A stretch of DNA of 64,000 nt from WHSW01 sp963767475. Its GTDB lineage: Bacteria > Actinomycetota > Thermoleophilia > Solirubrobacterales > 70-9. Location: contig CAVYEI010000002.1 in the NCBI GenBank assembly GCA_963767475.1, forward strand, positions 806,001 through 870,000, in the 5' to 3' direction. The notes beneath the pieces are model-generated. The model had not been told where the DNA came from. It made no database searches and worked only from the letters and a program-made list of their open reading frames with translations. Shown here in pieces: positions 55,763-63,984 of the stretch (the first letter of the stretch is position 1; every line of letters starts with the position of its first letter). The position numbers and the translations under genes are program-made.

Positions 55763-56197
55763 TCAGTTGCCACGCGCCTCCCATTCGGCCAGCGCCATAT
55801 CCCATGTCGCAAAGGCCAGGAACTCGACGATCATCAGCTCGCGGTACCGGACGACGTGCCCGGCCTCGATCCTCACGTCGATGCCACTTCCGAGCCCGCG
55901 TCCCTGCAGCCACACCTCCGCGGCCACGCAGTCGTCCCGGGCGACGGTCCGGCCGGTCACAATCTCCAGGCGCTCCCATGGCTCATTCGCGGCGTGCCAG
56001 AAGGTTGCGATCTCCTCGTGGCCGACATAGCGTTCTCGCATGCCGGGGAACGTGCCGCTCGTGCGGTAGAAGCCCTCGGGGTCGAAGAGCTCGGGGATGC
56101 GCTCGAGGCGCCCCTCCGCGAACGCTTCATAGGTCTCGAAGAGGCGTTTGAGTTGCTGACTCGAGGTTCGGTCCGCGGTCATCTGGTCAAGCGCCAT
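55763..56197 (-). CDS. NTF2/SnoaL-like protein
   Basis: 144 residues. Helix LKRLFETYEAFAEGRLERIP, then DPEGFYRTSGTFPGMRERYV, GHEEIATFWHAANE and a strand end (YRELMIVEFLAFATWDMALA). The pattern is that of SnoaL-like cyclases or isomerases, but no catalytic residue is evident. A TATGAC box stands upstream. Stands alone before tRNA-Phe. Function unknown. Confidence 0.72.
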   Translation of the reverse strand: MALDQMTADRTSSQQLKRLFETYEAFAEGRLERIPELFDPEGFYRTSGTFPGMRERYVGHEEIATFWHAANEPWERLEIVTGRTVARDDCVAAEVWLQGRGLGSGIDVRIEAGHVVRYRELMIVEFLAFATWDMALAEWEARGN

Positions 56198-56268
56198 GGG
56201 GAGAGGTCATAACACCGCCACCGCCGCATCGGGCGGACCTAGCTCACACTTGGGCCACCGTCGGAGGA

Positions 56269-56341
56269 TGGCGAGGGCCGGAATCGAACCGGCGACACCA
56301 CGATTTTCAGTCGTGTGCTCTACCAACTGAGCTACCTCGCC
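56269..56341 (-). tRNA. tRNA-Phe (GAA)
   Basis: 73 bases. Acceptor stem GGCGAGG/CCTCGCC is perfect, followed by discriminator A. D arm AGCTCAGTTGGTAGAGC; anticodon loop CTGAAAA with anticodon GAA; T arm GCCGG TTCGATT CCGGC. CCA is not encoded. Confidence 0.97.
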
Positions 56342-56365
56342 CGCGGCGCGTAAGGCTAGCGCTCG

Positions 56366-56563
56366 TCAGGGGCGCTCGTTACCGCGCTTGTAGTTGCCCG
56401 TCGCCCGCGCCATCAGCTGTTGCGCGGCGTCCGGATCGGCGCCCTCAGCGCGGCTGACGAAGCGCCTCGCGGCATCCCCTCCAAGGGTGGTCACGATCCG
56501 GCCTCCGCGTGAAATCCGAACGCGGCCGTCCTTGGTCTGACGCCAGCTGAAGTCGCCGAGCAC
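56366..56563 (-). CDS. small conserved hypothetical protein
   Basis: 65 residues. MLGDFSWRQTKDGRVRISRG and IVTTLGGDAARRFVSRAEGA suggest two or three strands and a helix rich in Arg, as for small nucleic acid-binding proteins. It lies directly beside tRNA-Phe, and such small proteins next to tRNA genes are common in Actinobacteria. The final stretch (TGNYKRGNERP) is basic. No domain name can be given. Confidence 0.65.
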   Translation of the reverse strand: MLGDFSWRQTKDGRVRISRGGRIVTTLGGDAARRFVSRAEGADPDAAQQLMARATGNYKRGNERP

Positions 56564-56572
56564 CGCTCGCCG

Positions 56573-57214
56573 TCAGCCGCCGTGGACCTTCTCGCAGCCC
56601 TTGAGCTTGTCCGGGGGATCGGCGAAGACCGTGTCGATCCCGCCGCCGCACTTGACCACGTCGGCCTGCTGGCCGCCGTCGTTGACCTTGATCAGATCGG
56701 AGCCCCGGCCGCCAAGCACCTTGTCCTGACCCGAACCACCGACGAACAGGTCTCCACCCTCGAAGCCCAGCAGCGTGTCGTGCGAGGAGCCGCCGCGGAG
56801 CTCATCGACGCCGGCGTGACCCTCGAGCGTGTCGAGCGTCCCGCCACCGTTCAGCTTCGCCTTGAACGAGGGCGGCAGGGTGGGAACGCCGATCGTGTCG
56901 CTGCCGGAATCGCCGCTGAGCACGACCAGCTTCCAGGGTTGACCCGGGAGCTGGGGACAGGTGTCCTGGCGGGTGTAGCCCTCGTCCTCGTTGGCGCCGC
57001 TGGCGGTGACGATGATCGCGCCGGTCGGGTCCTGGTAGGCGCTGATCTCCTCGCGCAGGGTGCCGACGCTCTCGAACTTGACCGTGCCGGAGGCGCTGTC
57101 GCAGACGGTCGGCTCGGGGACGTCAGCGCGAAGGGCGGGGGCCCAGAGCGCTGCCGCGATCGCCGCGATCGGCAAAGCGACCAAGACTCCCCTCTTCCTG
57201 CGTGGCGAGGCCAC
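56573..57214 (-). CDS. secreted RTX-like calcium-binding protein
   Basis: 213 residues. GTG start gives a basic-hydrophobic signal peptide (RRKRGVLVALPIAAIAAALW, cleavage near LRA). The second half has degenerate RTX nonapeptides: GGGTLDTLEG, HAGVDELRGG, SSHDTLLGFE, GGDLFVGGSG, QDKVLGGRGSDLI. These bind calcium in a beta-roll outside the cell. The final Cys pair (VKCGGG, KGCEKVHGG) may lock the roll. A TAGGTT box six bases before the GTG suggests a leaderless message. Function unknown. Confidence 0.85.
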   Translation of the reverse strand: MASPRRKRGVLVALPIAAIAAALWAPALRADVPEPTVCDSASGTVKFESVGTLREEISAYQDPTGAIIVTASGANEDEGYTRQDTCPQLPGQPWKLVVLSGDSGSDTIGVPTLPPSFKAKLNGGGTLDTLEGHAGVDELRGGSSHDTLLGFEGGDLFVGGSGQDKVLGGRGSDLIKVNDGGQQADVVKCGGGIDTVFADPPDKLKGCEKVHGG

Positions 57215-57220
57215 GGGGAA

Positions 57221-57249
57221 AACCTACTCCCTTGCCGGCCCGCTATACA
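57221..57249. promoter_or_regulatory. paired divergent leaderless promoters
   Basis: TAGGTT on the minus strand (57226-57221) is six bases before GTG 57214, and TATACA on the plus strand (57244-57249) is six bases before GTG 57256. The two boxes are back to back, 17 bases apart, so the pair shares one control region. Confidence 0.5.
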
Positions 57250-57255
57250 AGATCG

Positions 57256-57873
57256 GTGCTCGATGACGGCGTCCTCGACTGGATTTGCTCGCGGTTACCA
57301 TCCCCGCCGAGCCGGGTGCTCGAGGTCGGAGCGGGCGGCGGCGAGCTCGCTGCCGCTCTGAGCAGCGAGGGCTACGAGGTCGTCGCGATCGATCCGGGCG
57401 GAGGCGCGGACAACGTCGAGCCGATCGCGCTCGCCGAGCTCGAGGCGCCGGCCGCCTCGTTCGACGCCGCGGTCGCCGTCGTCTCGCTACATCACCTCGA
57501 GCCGTTGGCCGAGTCGCTCGATGTCCTGGCGCGAGCGGTCCGCCCGCAGGGCACGCTGCTGGTCGACGAGTTCGACGCCGACGTCTTCGACGATCACGCC
57601 GCCGCGTGGCTGATCGAGCGCCGCGGCGACGGCCACGGCGAGCACATCGACGAACCTGACGAGCTCGTCGCCGAGGTCCGCGGGCACGTGCATTCGGCGA
57701 GCGCGCTTCGCAAAGGGCTGGACAGGGTCGGGTTCGAGCTCGAGCCAAGCCTGCGCGGCGCCTACCTGCACCGATGGGACCTGCCGCCCGGTCATCGGCC
57801 CGACGAGCAGCGCCTGATCGACGCGGGCGAGCTGCCGGCGGTCGGGGTCCGGTTCGCCGCCCTGCGCCGCTGA
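57256..57873 (+). CDS. class I SAM-dependent methyltransferase
   Basis: 205 residues. RVLEVGAGGGELAAALSSEG is motif I, VVAIDPGG the acidic loop, and FDAAVAVVSLHHLEPLAESL the motif IV region. The acceptor is unknown. GTG 57256 is chosen because it lies six bases after TATACA; the frame extends 18 codons further but only into the promoter of the divergent gene. Stop is 17 bases before the convergent collagen-like gene. Confidence 0.85.
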   Translation: MLDDGVLDWICSRLPSPPSRVLEVGAGGGELAAALSSEGYEVVAIDPGGGADNVEPIALAELEAPAASFDAAVAVVSLHHLEPLAESLDVLARAVRPQGTLLVDEFDADVFDDHAAAWLIERRGDGHGEHIDEPDELVAEVRGHVHSASALRKGLDRVGFELEPSLRGAYLHRWDLPPGHRPDEQRLIDAGELPAVGVRFAALRR

Positions 57874-57889
57874 GCCCGGTCTGGCGCGG

Positions 57890-58552
57890 CTACTCGCCGC
57901 TGAACGTTTCGGTGAGCGTGTAGTCGCCGACCCGCAGGGCCTCGATTCGCAGATCCTCTCCCTGGGCGATGCCGTCGAGGGTCGCCCCGTCGACCATTCC
58001 ACACTGCAGGCGAACGGTCGTCGGGGCCGCGAGGTCCGCCACACCGGCGAGCGAGATCGTCTCCAACGTGTAGTAGGCGGCGCCCGCCCTGGCGGGAATC
58101 GTCGTCCGGGCCGTGTCGAGCGTCTCCAACGGCGTGTTCAGGTGGCAGGTCAGGCTGCTCGGCTGGGCGTCGTTGTTGAAGGCGCTGAGCTTGCCGATGA
58201 TCAGATACTTGCCGGCGGGCAGCTCGTAGCTCCCCTTTGTCTGGATCGTGGTGTTGAAAATCATGTTGGCGCTCACGTGCCGGGCGTACAGGTGGCTCGG
58301 GCCGGGCTCTCCCTGGGCGCCCTGGACGCCCGCCGGACCCTGCGGTCCGGTGATGTTCCACTGCACCAGCCGCTCCTTGCGCTTGCACTTGGTCGGTGAG
58401 GAGACCGCCCGCAGCGAGCCGCCGCGCTTCTTCGCGCAGGCGGTGACCGTGTCGTCGCCGGCGCCTCGCTTCGCGATCGCGAAGCCGCCGGCGCCAAATG
58501 CGAGCACGACCGCGGCAGTCGCCATCACGTTCGCATACGAGGGGCGCCTCAC
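57890..58552 (-). CDS. secreted protein with short collagen-like stretch
   Basis: 220 residues. GTG start; a signal anchor (VMATAAVVLAFGAGGFAIAK) is followed by a Cys-containing region (VTACAKKRGGSLRAVSSPTK) and a Gly-x-y run (GPQGPAGVQGAQGEPGP, six triplets), then a beta domain. The design is common in Thermoleophilia and other Actinobacteria (in my recollection) for surface proteins. TAGCGT lies eight bases before the start. The end (GDYTLTETFSGE) is strand-like. Function unknown; the run is too short for a stable triple helix. Confidence 0.78.
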   Translation of the reverse strand: MRRPSYANVMATAAVVLAFGAGGFAIAKRGAGDDTVTACAKKRGGSLRAVSSPTKCKRKERLVQWNITGPQGPAGVQGAQGEPGPSHLYARHVSANMIFNTTIQTKGSYELPAGKYLIIGKLSAFNNDAQPSSLTCHLNTPLETLDTARTTIPARAGAAYYTLETISLAGVADLAAPTTVRLQCGMVDGATLDGIAQGEDLRIEALRVGDYTLTETFSGE

Positions 58553-58583
58553 GCCTTCGAACGCTATACGGCACGCTGGATGT

Positions 58584-60938
58584 TCAAACGGCCCGACCCG
58601 GCCGGCGCTCGGCGGCGATCAGGTTGATGATCGAGTCCATCAGCTCCAGCGCCCCGGCCTTGTGCAGGGGCTCGTTGAGGTTGCCGCACTTGGGGCTCTG
58701 CACGCACGACGGGCAGCCCGACTCGCAGGGGCACTCGCCGACCAGCCTGGCCGCGTCGGCGACCAGGCGCTCGAACTCGTCGTAGCCACGCCTCGCGATC
58801 CCGACCCCGCCCGGGTGGCCGTCGTAGATGAAGATCGTCGGCAGCCCGGTCTGGAAATGGACGTTGGTCGAGAGCCCGCCGATGTCCCAGCGATCGCACA
58901 TCGCCAGCAGCGGCAGGACGGCGATCTGGCTGTGCTCGGTGGCGTGCAGGGCGCCGAGCTGGACCTCGGGCGGCAGCGCGCCGGGGCCGGCGAGCGCGTC
59001 GGGGAGGATGTACCAGAGCGCCTGGGTGGGGAAGTTCTGCTCCGGCAGGTCGAGGGCGACGAGGTCGATCACCGAGTGGTCGGCGAGGCTCTTTCGCTGG
59101 TAGGCGATCACCTGCTCGGTGACCGAGACCTCGCCGAAGTCGAGCTCGACCGCACGCTCGCCTCTCGGACCGATCGAGCGCTGCGCGCCAACCGCCTCGA
59201 TGAAGACCATCGTCTCCTTCTTCGGCTGCGTGTACCAGTCGCCGTCGAAGGCGTCGACGATCGCCCGACGCCCCTCGACGTCGAGCTCCGCGACCTCGTA
59301 CGAGCGCCCGAGGTGGAGGTAGATCGCCCCCGGATGCACGGTCGAGAACGCGCGCTCGGCCTCGACCTGGCCGATCAGCTCGCCCGAGGCGCGCTCGACC
59401 ACCGCCACCGAGTCGATCGAGGCCGAGCGCAGGGAGATCTCGCCGGCGGGAAAGCTCGGACCGCGTGGCAGGTAGCGACCATCGCGGCCGCGGCGCAGCC
59501 TGCCGGCGCCGACCAGCGCATCGGCTCGCTGGCGCCAGCGGCCGCCGAGGATCTCGTCATCGGCGCCGCCGGGTTGCGCTGGCGTGCCGCCGAGCGGCAC
59601 CTCATAGGCCGCCGCGAGCAGGTGCGCGGTCTGGATCCGCTCGTTCTCGTGGTCGAGGATCGCGGCCTCGACCGGGCGGGCGAGGAACTCCTCCGGGTGG
59701 CGGCAGAAGAACTGATCGAGCGCATCCTGGCCGGCGACGTAGAGGGCGATGCCCTCGCGGCGGCGCCCGGCTCGGCCCCACATCTGCTTCAGGCTGGCGA
59801 CCGTGCCGGGAAAGGTGACGCAGATCGCCGCGTCGAGCTCGCCGATGTCGATCCCGAGCTCGAGCGCGTCGGTGGCGACCACGGCCAGCAGCTCACCGCG
59901 GGCGAGGCTGGCCTCGATCTCGCGCCGCTGCTGGGGCGTGTAGCCGGCCCGGTAGGGCGCGATCCGCGCCGCCAGCTTTGGTTCGCCGAGCTCCTCGAGC
60001 CGCATCCGGGTGAACTTCAGGATCAGCTCGATCCCCCGGCGGCTGCGCAGAAAGCAGATCGTCCGCGCGCCGTTGACGACCAGGTCGGCGAGCAGCTCCG
60101 CCGACTCCGAGAGCACCGAGCGGCGGGTCATCGTCCGCTCGTCGATCACGGGCGGGTTCCAGATCGCGATCCGCCGCCGGGCGCTGGGCGCGCCATCGGA
60201 GTCGATCAGCTCGAACTCGCTCCCCGTGAGCCCGCCGGCGAGCTCGACCGGGTTGGCGATCGTCGCCGAAGCGAGCACGAACCTCGGCTCCTGTCCGTAC
60301 AGGCGCGCCACCCGCCGCAGGCGCCGCAGCACGTTGGCGACGTGGGAGCCGAACACACCGCGATAGGTGTGCGCCTCGTCGACGACGACGAAACCGAGGT
60401 TGGAGATGAAGTCGCCCCAGCCCTTGTGATGGGCGAGCAGGCCCATGTTGAGCATGTCCGGGTTGGTGAGCACGAGATTGGCGCGCCGGCGGATCCCCGG
60501 GCGGTCGTCACGGGGGGTGTCGCCGTCGTAGATCGCGTGGCTGAGCTCCGAGAGCCCAAGCTCGGAGAGCTTCCGCGCCTGGTCCTGGGCCAGGGCCTTG
60601 GTCGGGTAGACGTACAGCGCCCGGGTCTTCGGGTCGGCGACGATCGCGTCGAGCACCGGCAGGTTGAACGACAGCGATTTGCCCGAGGCGGTGCCGCTGG
60701 TGACGATCACGTCGCCGCGGCGGGCGGCCTCCCAGGCCTCGACCTGGTGTGAGTAGAGGCCGGTGATCCCGGCGCGGGCGAGCGCCGCGGTGAGCGCCGG
60801 CGCGAGCCCGGAGGGGAAAGGCACCGCATCCGCGGCCCGCGGCGCGTCGACGCTGGTTGCGACCAGCCGCTCGTCGGCCTCGCCCGCCTCCACCAGACGC
60901 TCCCAGGCGAGCGGCGGCGCGTCGAGCAGATCGGTCAC
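58584..60938 (-). CDS. DEAD/DEAH helicase with DUF1998 (MrfA/YprA type)
   Basis: 784 residues. Walker A TSGTASGKS, DEAH in FVVVDEAHTYRGVFG, motif VI QMWGRAGRR and the ASATI motif are clear. The C-terminal DUF1998 region has a four-Cys cluster (CPCESGCPSCVQSPKCGN) and the phrase FIYDGHPGGVG. MrfA helicases act 3'-5' on DNA and are linked to repair of mitomycin-type lesions. GTG 60938 overlaps the TGA of the FolP-like gene by four bases, so they are translated together. The Asp-Glu-Ala-His form is standard. Confidence 0.93.
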   Translation of the reverse strand: MTDLLDAPPLAWERLVEAGEADERLVATSVDAPRAADAVPFPSGLAPALTAALARAGITGLYSHQVEAWEAARRGDVIVTSGTASGKSLSFNLPVLDAIVADPKTRALYVYPTKALAQDQARKLSELGLSELSHAIYDGDTPRDDRPGIRRRANLVLTNPDMLNMGLLAHHKGWGDFISNLGFVVVDEAHTYRGVFGSHVANVLRRLRRVARLYGQEPRFVLASATIANPVELAGGLTGSEFELIDSDGAPSARRRIAIWNPPVIDERTMTRRSVLSESAELLADLVVNGARTICFLRSRRGIELILKFTRMRLEELGEPKLAARIAPYRAGYTPQQRREIEASLARGELLAVVATDALELGIDIGELDAAICVTFPGTVASLKQMWGRAGRRREGIALYVAGQDALDQFFCRHPEEFLARPVEAAILDHENERIQTAHLLAAAYEVPLGGTPAQPGGADDEILGGRWRQRADALVGAGRLRRGRDGRYLPRGPSFPAGEISLRSASIDSVAVVERASGELIGQVEAERAFSTVHPGAIYLHLGRSYEVAELDVEGRRAIVDAFDGDWYTQPKKETMVFIEAVGAQRSIGPRGERAVELDFGEVSVTEQVIAYQRKSLADHSVIDLVALDLPEQNFPTQALWYILPDALAGPGALPPEVQLGALHATEHSQIAVLPLLAMCDRWDIGGLSTNVHFQTGLPTIFIYDGHPGGVGIARRGYDEFERLVADAARLVGECPCESGCPSCVQSPKCGNLNEPLHKAGALELMDSIINLIAAERRPGRAV

Positions 60939-61777
60939 GACGTCCCTGCGATCGCCGCCGCGGTCCGCATCGCGTCCAGCGCCTCGACGTCGTGGAGGCG
61001 GAGCATCTCGACGCCCTCGGCGACGGCCAGCGCCGTGGCGGCCAGGGTCGCCGGCCCGCGCTCCTCGGCCGCCAGGCGCTCGTCCCAGGAGCCCGCGGCG
61101 AGCGCGCCGAGGAAGTCCTTGCGCGAGAGCGCCAGGAACAGCGGCCGCCCGAGCTCGCGCAGCTCGCCGAGCCGGGAGAGGATCTCGAGGTCGTCGTCGA
61201 CGGAGAGGTCGAAGTCCAGCCCCGGGTCGAGCGCGATCCGCTCCGGCTCGATCCCGAGCCGGCCGGCGCGCTCGATTCGCTCGCCGAACCACTGCTTCAG
61301 ATGGGCGACCACGTCGGGGTACTGCGGCGTCGGCCGGTCAACCCGCGGCTGTCCCTCGATGTGCATGAGCACGTAGCCGCACTCGCGTTCGGCGATCAGC
61401 TGCAGCATCTCGGGCTCGCCGCCGCCGATGTCGTTGATCGCCGCCGCACCCGCATCGAGGACGCGCGCCGCGACGTCGGGGGAGAAGGTGTCGGCGAACA
61501 CCGGCACCCCGGACTCGGCCACGAGTCGCTCGATCGCCGGGACCAGCTTGCGCGCCTCGTCGTCGGCCGCCACGGCCGGCCCACTGCGGGCGGCGACCGC
61601 GCCGACATCGAGCAGGTCGAAGCCGGCCTCGACCAGCGCCAGCCCGTCGGCGACGGCGCGCTCGGGGGTGCCGCTGCGGGCGCCGGCGAAGAAGGAGTCG
61701 CTGGTGACGTTGACGATCCCCGCCGCAAGCGGAGCGCCGAACTCGAGCGTGCGGTCGGAGATTCGCCAGACGGCCAT
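60935..61777 (-). CDS. dihydropteroate synthase-like protein, FolP2-like
   Basis: 280 residues with the TIM-barrel plan of DHPS. Pterin-pocket residues are kept: FADTFSP (Asp), AAINDIGGG (Asn), DPG (Asp), SRKDFLG (Lys) and LRLHDV (Arg, His). But both pABA loops are changed: NVTSDSFFAGARSG in place of NVTPDSFxDGG, and DVGAVAARSGP in place of DxGGxSTRPG, and DPGxGFxK reads DPGLDFDL. It may therefore not make dihydropteroate, like FolP2 of mycobacteria, which is reported to lack that activity. Start ATG 61777; it is followed directly by the DUF1998 helicase. Confidence 0.8.
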   Translation of the reverse strand: MAVWRISDRTLEFGAPLAAGIVNVTSDSFFAGARSGTPERAVADGLALVEAGFDLLDVGAVAARSGPAVAADDEARKLVPAIERLVAESGVPVFADTFSPDVAARVLDAGAAAINDIGGGEPEMLQLIAERECGYVLMHIEGQPRVDRPTPQYPDVVAHLKQWFGERIERAGRLGIEPERIALDPGLDFDLSVDDDLEILSRLGELRELGRPLFLALSRKDFLGALAAGSWDERLAAEERGPATLAATALAVAEGVEMLRLHDVEALDAMRTAAAIAGTS

Positions 61778-61784
61778 CGGCGTC

Positions 61785-61791
61785 TAAGTTA
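61785..61791. promoter_or_regulatory. overlapping divergent -10 boxes
   Basis: TAAGTT on the plus strand (61785-61790) is nine bases from ATG 61800, and TAACTT on the minus strand (61791-61786) is eight bases from ATG 61777. The near-palindrome CTAAGTTAG serves both genes. Confidence 0.45.
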
Positions 61792-61799
61792 GTCGCCCG

Positions 61800-62612
61800 A
61801 TGCCGCTGCGCTGCGTCTACACCGACCTCGACGGAACTCTGCTCGGACCACGCGGATCTTTGTTCCACGGCCCCGACGGCGAGTTCTCGATCATGCAGGC
61901 ACGGGCGCTCGAGATCTGCGACCGCGCCGGGGTCGAGGTCGTGATCATGTCCGGGCGCCGCGAGAGCACGGTCCGCTCCGACGCGCGCCTGATCGGCCAG
62001 ACCTCATACATCTACGAGGCCGGCTGCGCGGTGATGCTCGATGGCGAGCGCACCTATCTGACCGGCGACTGGGTCCCCGACTCCGACGGCACCCCGGCCG
62101 AGAAGCTGGTCGCCTCGGGCATCCCCGAGCTGCTGTTCGAGCACTTCGATGGGCGCCTTGAATGGCACTCGCCGTGGCACACCGGACGCGAGCTCTCGCT
62201 GCTGATGCGCGGCCAGGTCGACGTCGCCGAGGCGAACGAGCTGATCGCCGAGCGGGGCCATCAGAACCTGCGCTTCCTCGACAACGGCGCGATCGGCCGC
62301 CGGATGGAGGGGATCGAGGGCGCCACTCACGCCTACCACCTCGTTCCCGGGGGCGCCAGCAAGGCAAAGGGGGTCGCCTTCCACCTCCGCGCCCGCGAGT
62401 ACGCGCCCGAGGACTGCATCGCGATCGGTGACTCGATCGAGGATCTCGAGTCGGCCGAGTCGGTGGGCCGCTTTTTCTGCGTCGCCAACGGGCCCGAGCG
62501 CGACGCCGCCCTGCGCGAGGCGCTGGCACGATTTCCCAACGCCACGGTCACCGAGGGCGCGATGGGCGACGGCTTCTACGAGGCCGTGGTCTCGACCCTG
62601 GCGACGGTCTAG
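61800..62612 (+). CDS. HAD-family phosphatase, Cof/MPGP-like
   Basis: 270 residues. VYTDLDGTLL carries the nucleophile Asp9 and acid Asp11; IMSGRRES is motif II (Ser); KAKGVAFHLR and AIGDSIEDLESAE are motifs III and IV. The large cap and the phrase GGASKAKG are like mannosyl-3-phosphoglycerate phosphatase and trehalose-phosphatase types. Substrate unclear. ATG in a shared divergent promoter. The next gene starts five bases after its stop. Confidence 0.88.
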   Translation: MPLRCVYTDLDGTLLGPRGSLFHGPDGEFSIMQARALEICDRAGVEVVIMSGRRESTVRSDARLIGQTSYIYEAGCAVMLDGERTYLTGDWVPDSDGTPAEKLVASGIPELLFEHFDGRLEWHSPWHTGRELSLLMRGQVDVAEANELIAERGHQNLRFLDNGAIGRRMEGIEGATHAYHLVPGGASKAKGVAFHLRAREYAPEDCIAIGDSIEDLESAESVGRFFCVANGPERDAALREALARFPNATVTEGAMGDGFYEAVVSTLATV

Positions 62613-62617
62613 GACCG

Positions 62618-63019
62618 ATGTCGCAGGAGAACGTCGAGATCGTCCGTCGGGTCTGCGAGGAGTGGGCCCGGGGCGACTTCTCGGAGGGCGACGTGTTCGA
62701 CCCCGAGGTCGAGTTCGAGATGGTCGATTGGCCCGAGGGCGCCAAATCGCGAGGTGTGGCAGCGATGCGGCGCACCTGGCTGGGGGCGCTCGCAGCCTGG
62801 GACGAGTTCCGCGCCGAGCCGCATGAGTACATCGAGGCCGGCGACCGGGTGATCGCCCTCGTCCGCGCCCGTGGCCGCGGTAAGGGCAGCGGGATGGAGG
62901 TGAGCGCCGACACCGCCACCGTCTGGACCCTGGAGGCGGGCAGGGTGGTGCGGCTGGCGCTCTACTGGGACAGCGCCAAGGCCTTCGAGGCCACCGGGAT
63001 CCCGGCGGGCGATCACTAA
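62618..63019 (+). CDS. NTF2/SnoaL-like protein
   Basis: 133 residues. MSQENVEIVRRVCEEWARGD and the later AMRRTWLGALAAWDEFRAEP and VIALVRARGRGKGSGME match the common SnoaL-like group in this kind of genome (MSQENVE start is typical). No catalytic residue identified. Five bases after the HAD gene, so probably cotranscribed. Function unknown. Confidence 0.82.
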   Translation: MSQENVEIVRRVCEEWARGDFSEGDVFDPEVEFEMVDWPEGAKSRGVAAMRRTWLGALAAWDEFRAEPHEYIEAGDRVIALVRARGRGKGSGMEVSADTATVWTLEAGRVVRLALYWDSAKAFEATGIPAGDH

Positions 63020-63022
63020 GAT
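63017..63022 (+). promoter_or_regulatory. -10 box for the DtxR-type gene
   Basis: TAAGAT overlaps the TAA stop of the NTF2-like gene and lies eight bases before the GTG at 63031. Confidence 0.4.
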
Positions 63023-63030
63023 CGATCAAG

Positions 63031-63744
63031 GTGTCCCAGGATCACGCCACAGTCGCCGAGGAGGAGTACCTCCAGATCATGTTCTGGCTCGAGGAGGCCA
63101 GGCTGCCGATCACGGGGGCGAACATCGCCCGCGCGATGCAGCTCTCGCCGCCGACCGTGCACGAGATGATCGGCCGCCTCGAGCGCGACGGCTACGTCAG
63201 CCGCGGCGAGGACAAATCGCTCGGCTTCACCGACGAGGGGCGCGAGCACGCGCAGGCGATCGTCCGCCGCCACCGCCTGATCGAGCGCTTTCTCACCGAC
63301 GTCCTCGGGATCCCGTGGGACGAGGTCCACGAGGAGGCCGAACGGCTCGAGCACGCGATGTCGCCCGTGCTCGAGGACCGGATGCTGGCGGCGATCGGCG
63401 ATGCCACCACCTGCCCGCACGGCCACCCGATCGTCGAGGGCGCGCGCGAGCACGGCGCCCTGCTCGCCGATGTCGAGCCCGGCGCCGACGTCACCGTGCT
63501 GCGGTTCGAGAACGAGGCCGAGGAGCTTCTGCACTACCTGAAGGAGTCAGGCCTGCACCCGGGGCTCGCCGGCACCCTGGAGAGCTCCGGCGACGACGAG
63601 GTGATCGTCGTCTCCAGCGACGGCCGCCACACGGTCTCGCGCAGCGTCGCCGAGACTGTCTCGGTTCGCGCCGATCCGGCACCGGAGCCGCGCGCGCCGC
63701 TGCCCGAGGCGCTCGTGCTCTCCAGCGACCGTTACGGCCGCTAG
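63031..63744 (+). CDS. DtxR/MntR family metal-dependent repressor
   Basis: 237 residues. Winged helix (LPITGANIARAMQLSPPTVH recognition region), dimer domain with RRHRLIERFLTDVLG, HEEAERLEHAMSPVLEDRML and ATTCPHGHPI, which are the metal-ligand positions of IdeR/DtxR-type repressors, and an SH3-like C-terminal FeoA-type domain (LADVEPGADVTVLRFENEAE). It senses Fe(II) or Mn(II) and represses uptake or stress genes. Metal specificity cannot be read with certainty. Starts at GTG. Confidence 0.92.
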   Translation: MSQDHATVAEEEYLQIMFWLEEARLPITGANIARAMQLSPPTVHEMIGRLERDGYVSRGEDKSLGFTDEGREHAQAIVRRHRLIERFLTDVLGIPWDEVHEEAERLEHAMSPVLEDRMLAAIGDATTCPHGHPIVEGAREHGALLADVEPGADVTVLRFENEAEELLHYLKESGLHPGLAGTLESSGDDEVIVVSSDGRHTVSRSVAETVSVRADPAPEPRAPLPEALVLSSDRYGR

Positions 63745-63753
63745 CCGACCCGG

Positions 63754-63984
63754 CTAGGCGATCTCGCGCTCGCGCGCGAGCACGTCCTCGGCGACGCCGC
63801 AGATCTGGCGCAGCCGCCGATAGAGCGCCTGATCCTGGGGGCGCATCTGAAACTCCCGCCGGCGAACGTTGGCCTCGTGCTCGCGGACCGCGGCGGCGAG
63901 GGCGGAGAATCGCCGCTCCGCCAGGTTGCGCTCGCTCACCGGATCGAGCTTCCTTGTGCCTTCGATGATCTGGACCGGACTCAT
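63754..63984 (-). CDS. small helical hypothetical protein
   Basis: 76 residues, full frame with ATG at 63984 and GAGGG a few bases upstream. The middle is a long charged helix (ERRFSALAAAVREHEANVRR), then FQMRPQDQALYRRLRQICG. No family recognised; likely a helical pair. It ends nine bases after the repressor stop on the opposite strand. Upstream control lies outside the window. Confidence 0.65.
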   Translation of the reverse strand: MSPVQIIEGTRKLDPVSERNLAERRFSALAAAVREHEANVRRREFQMRPQDQALYRRLRQICGVAEDVLAREREIA

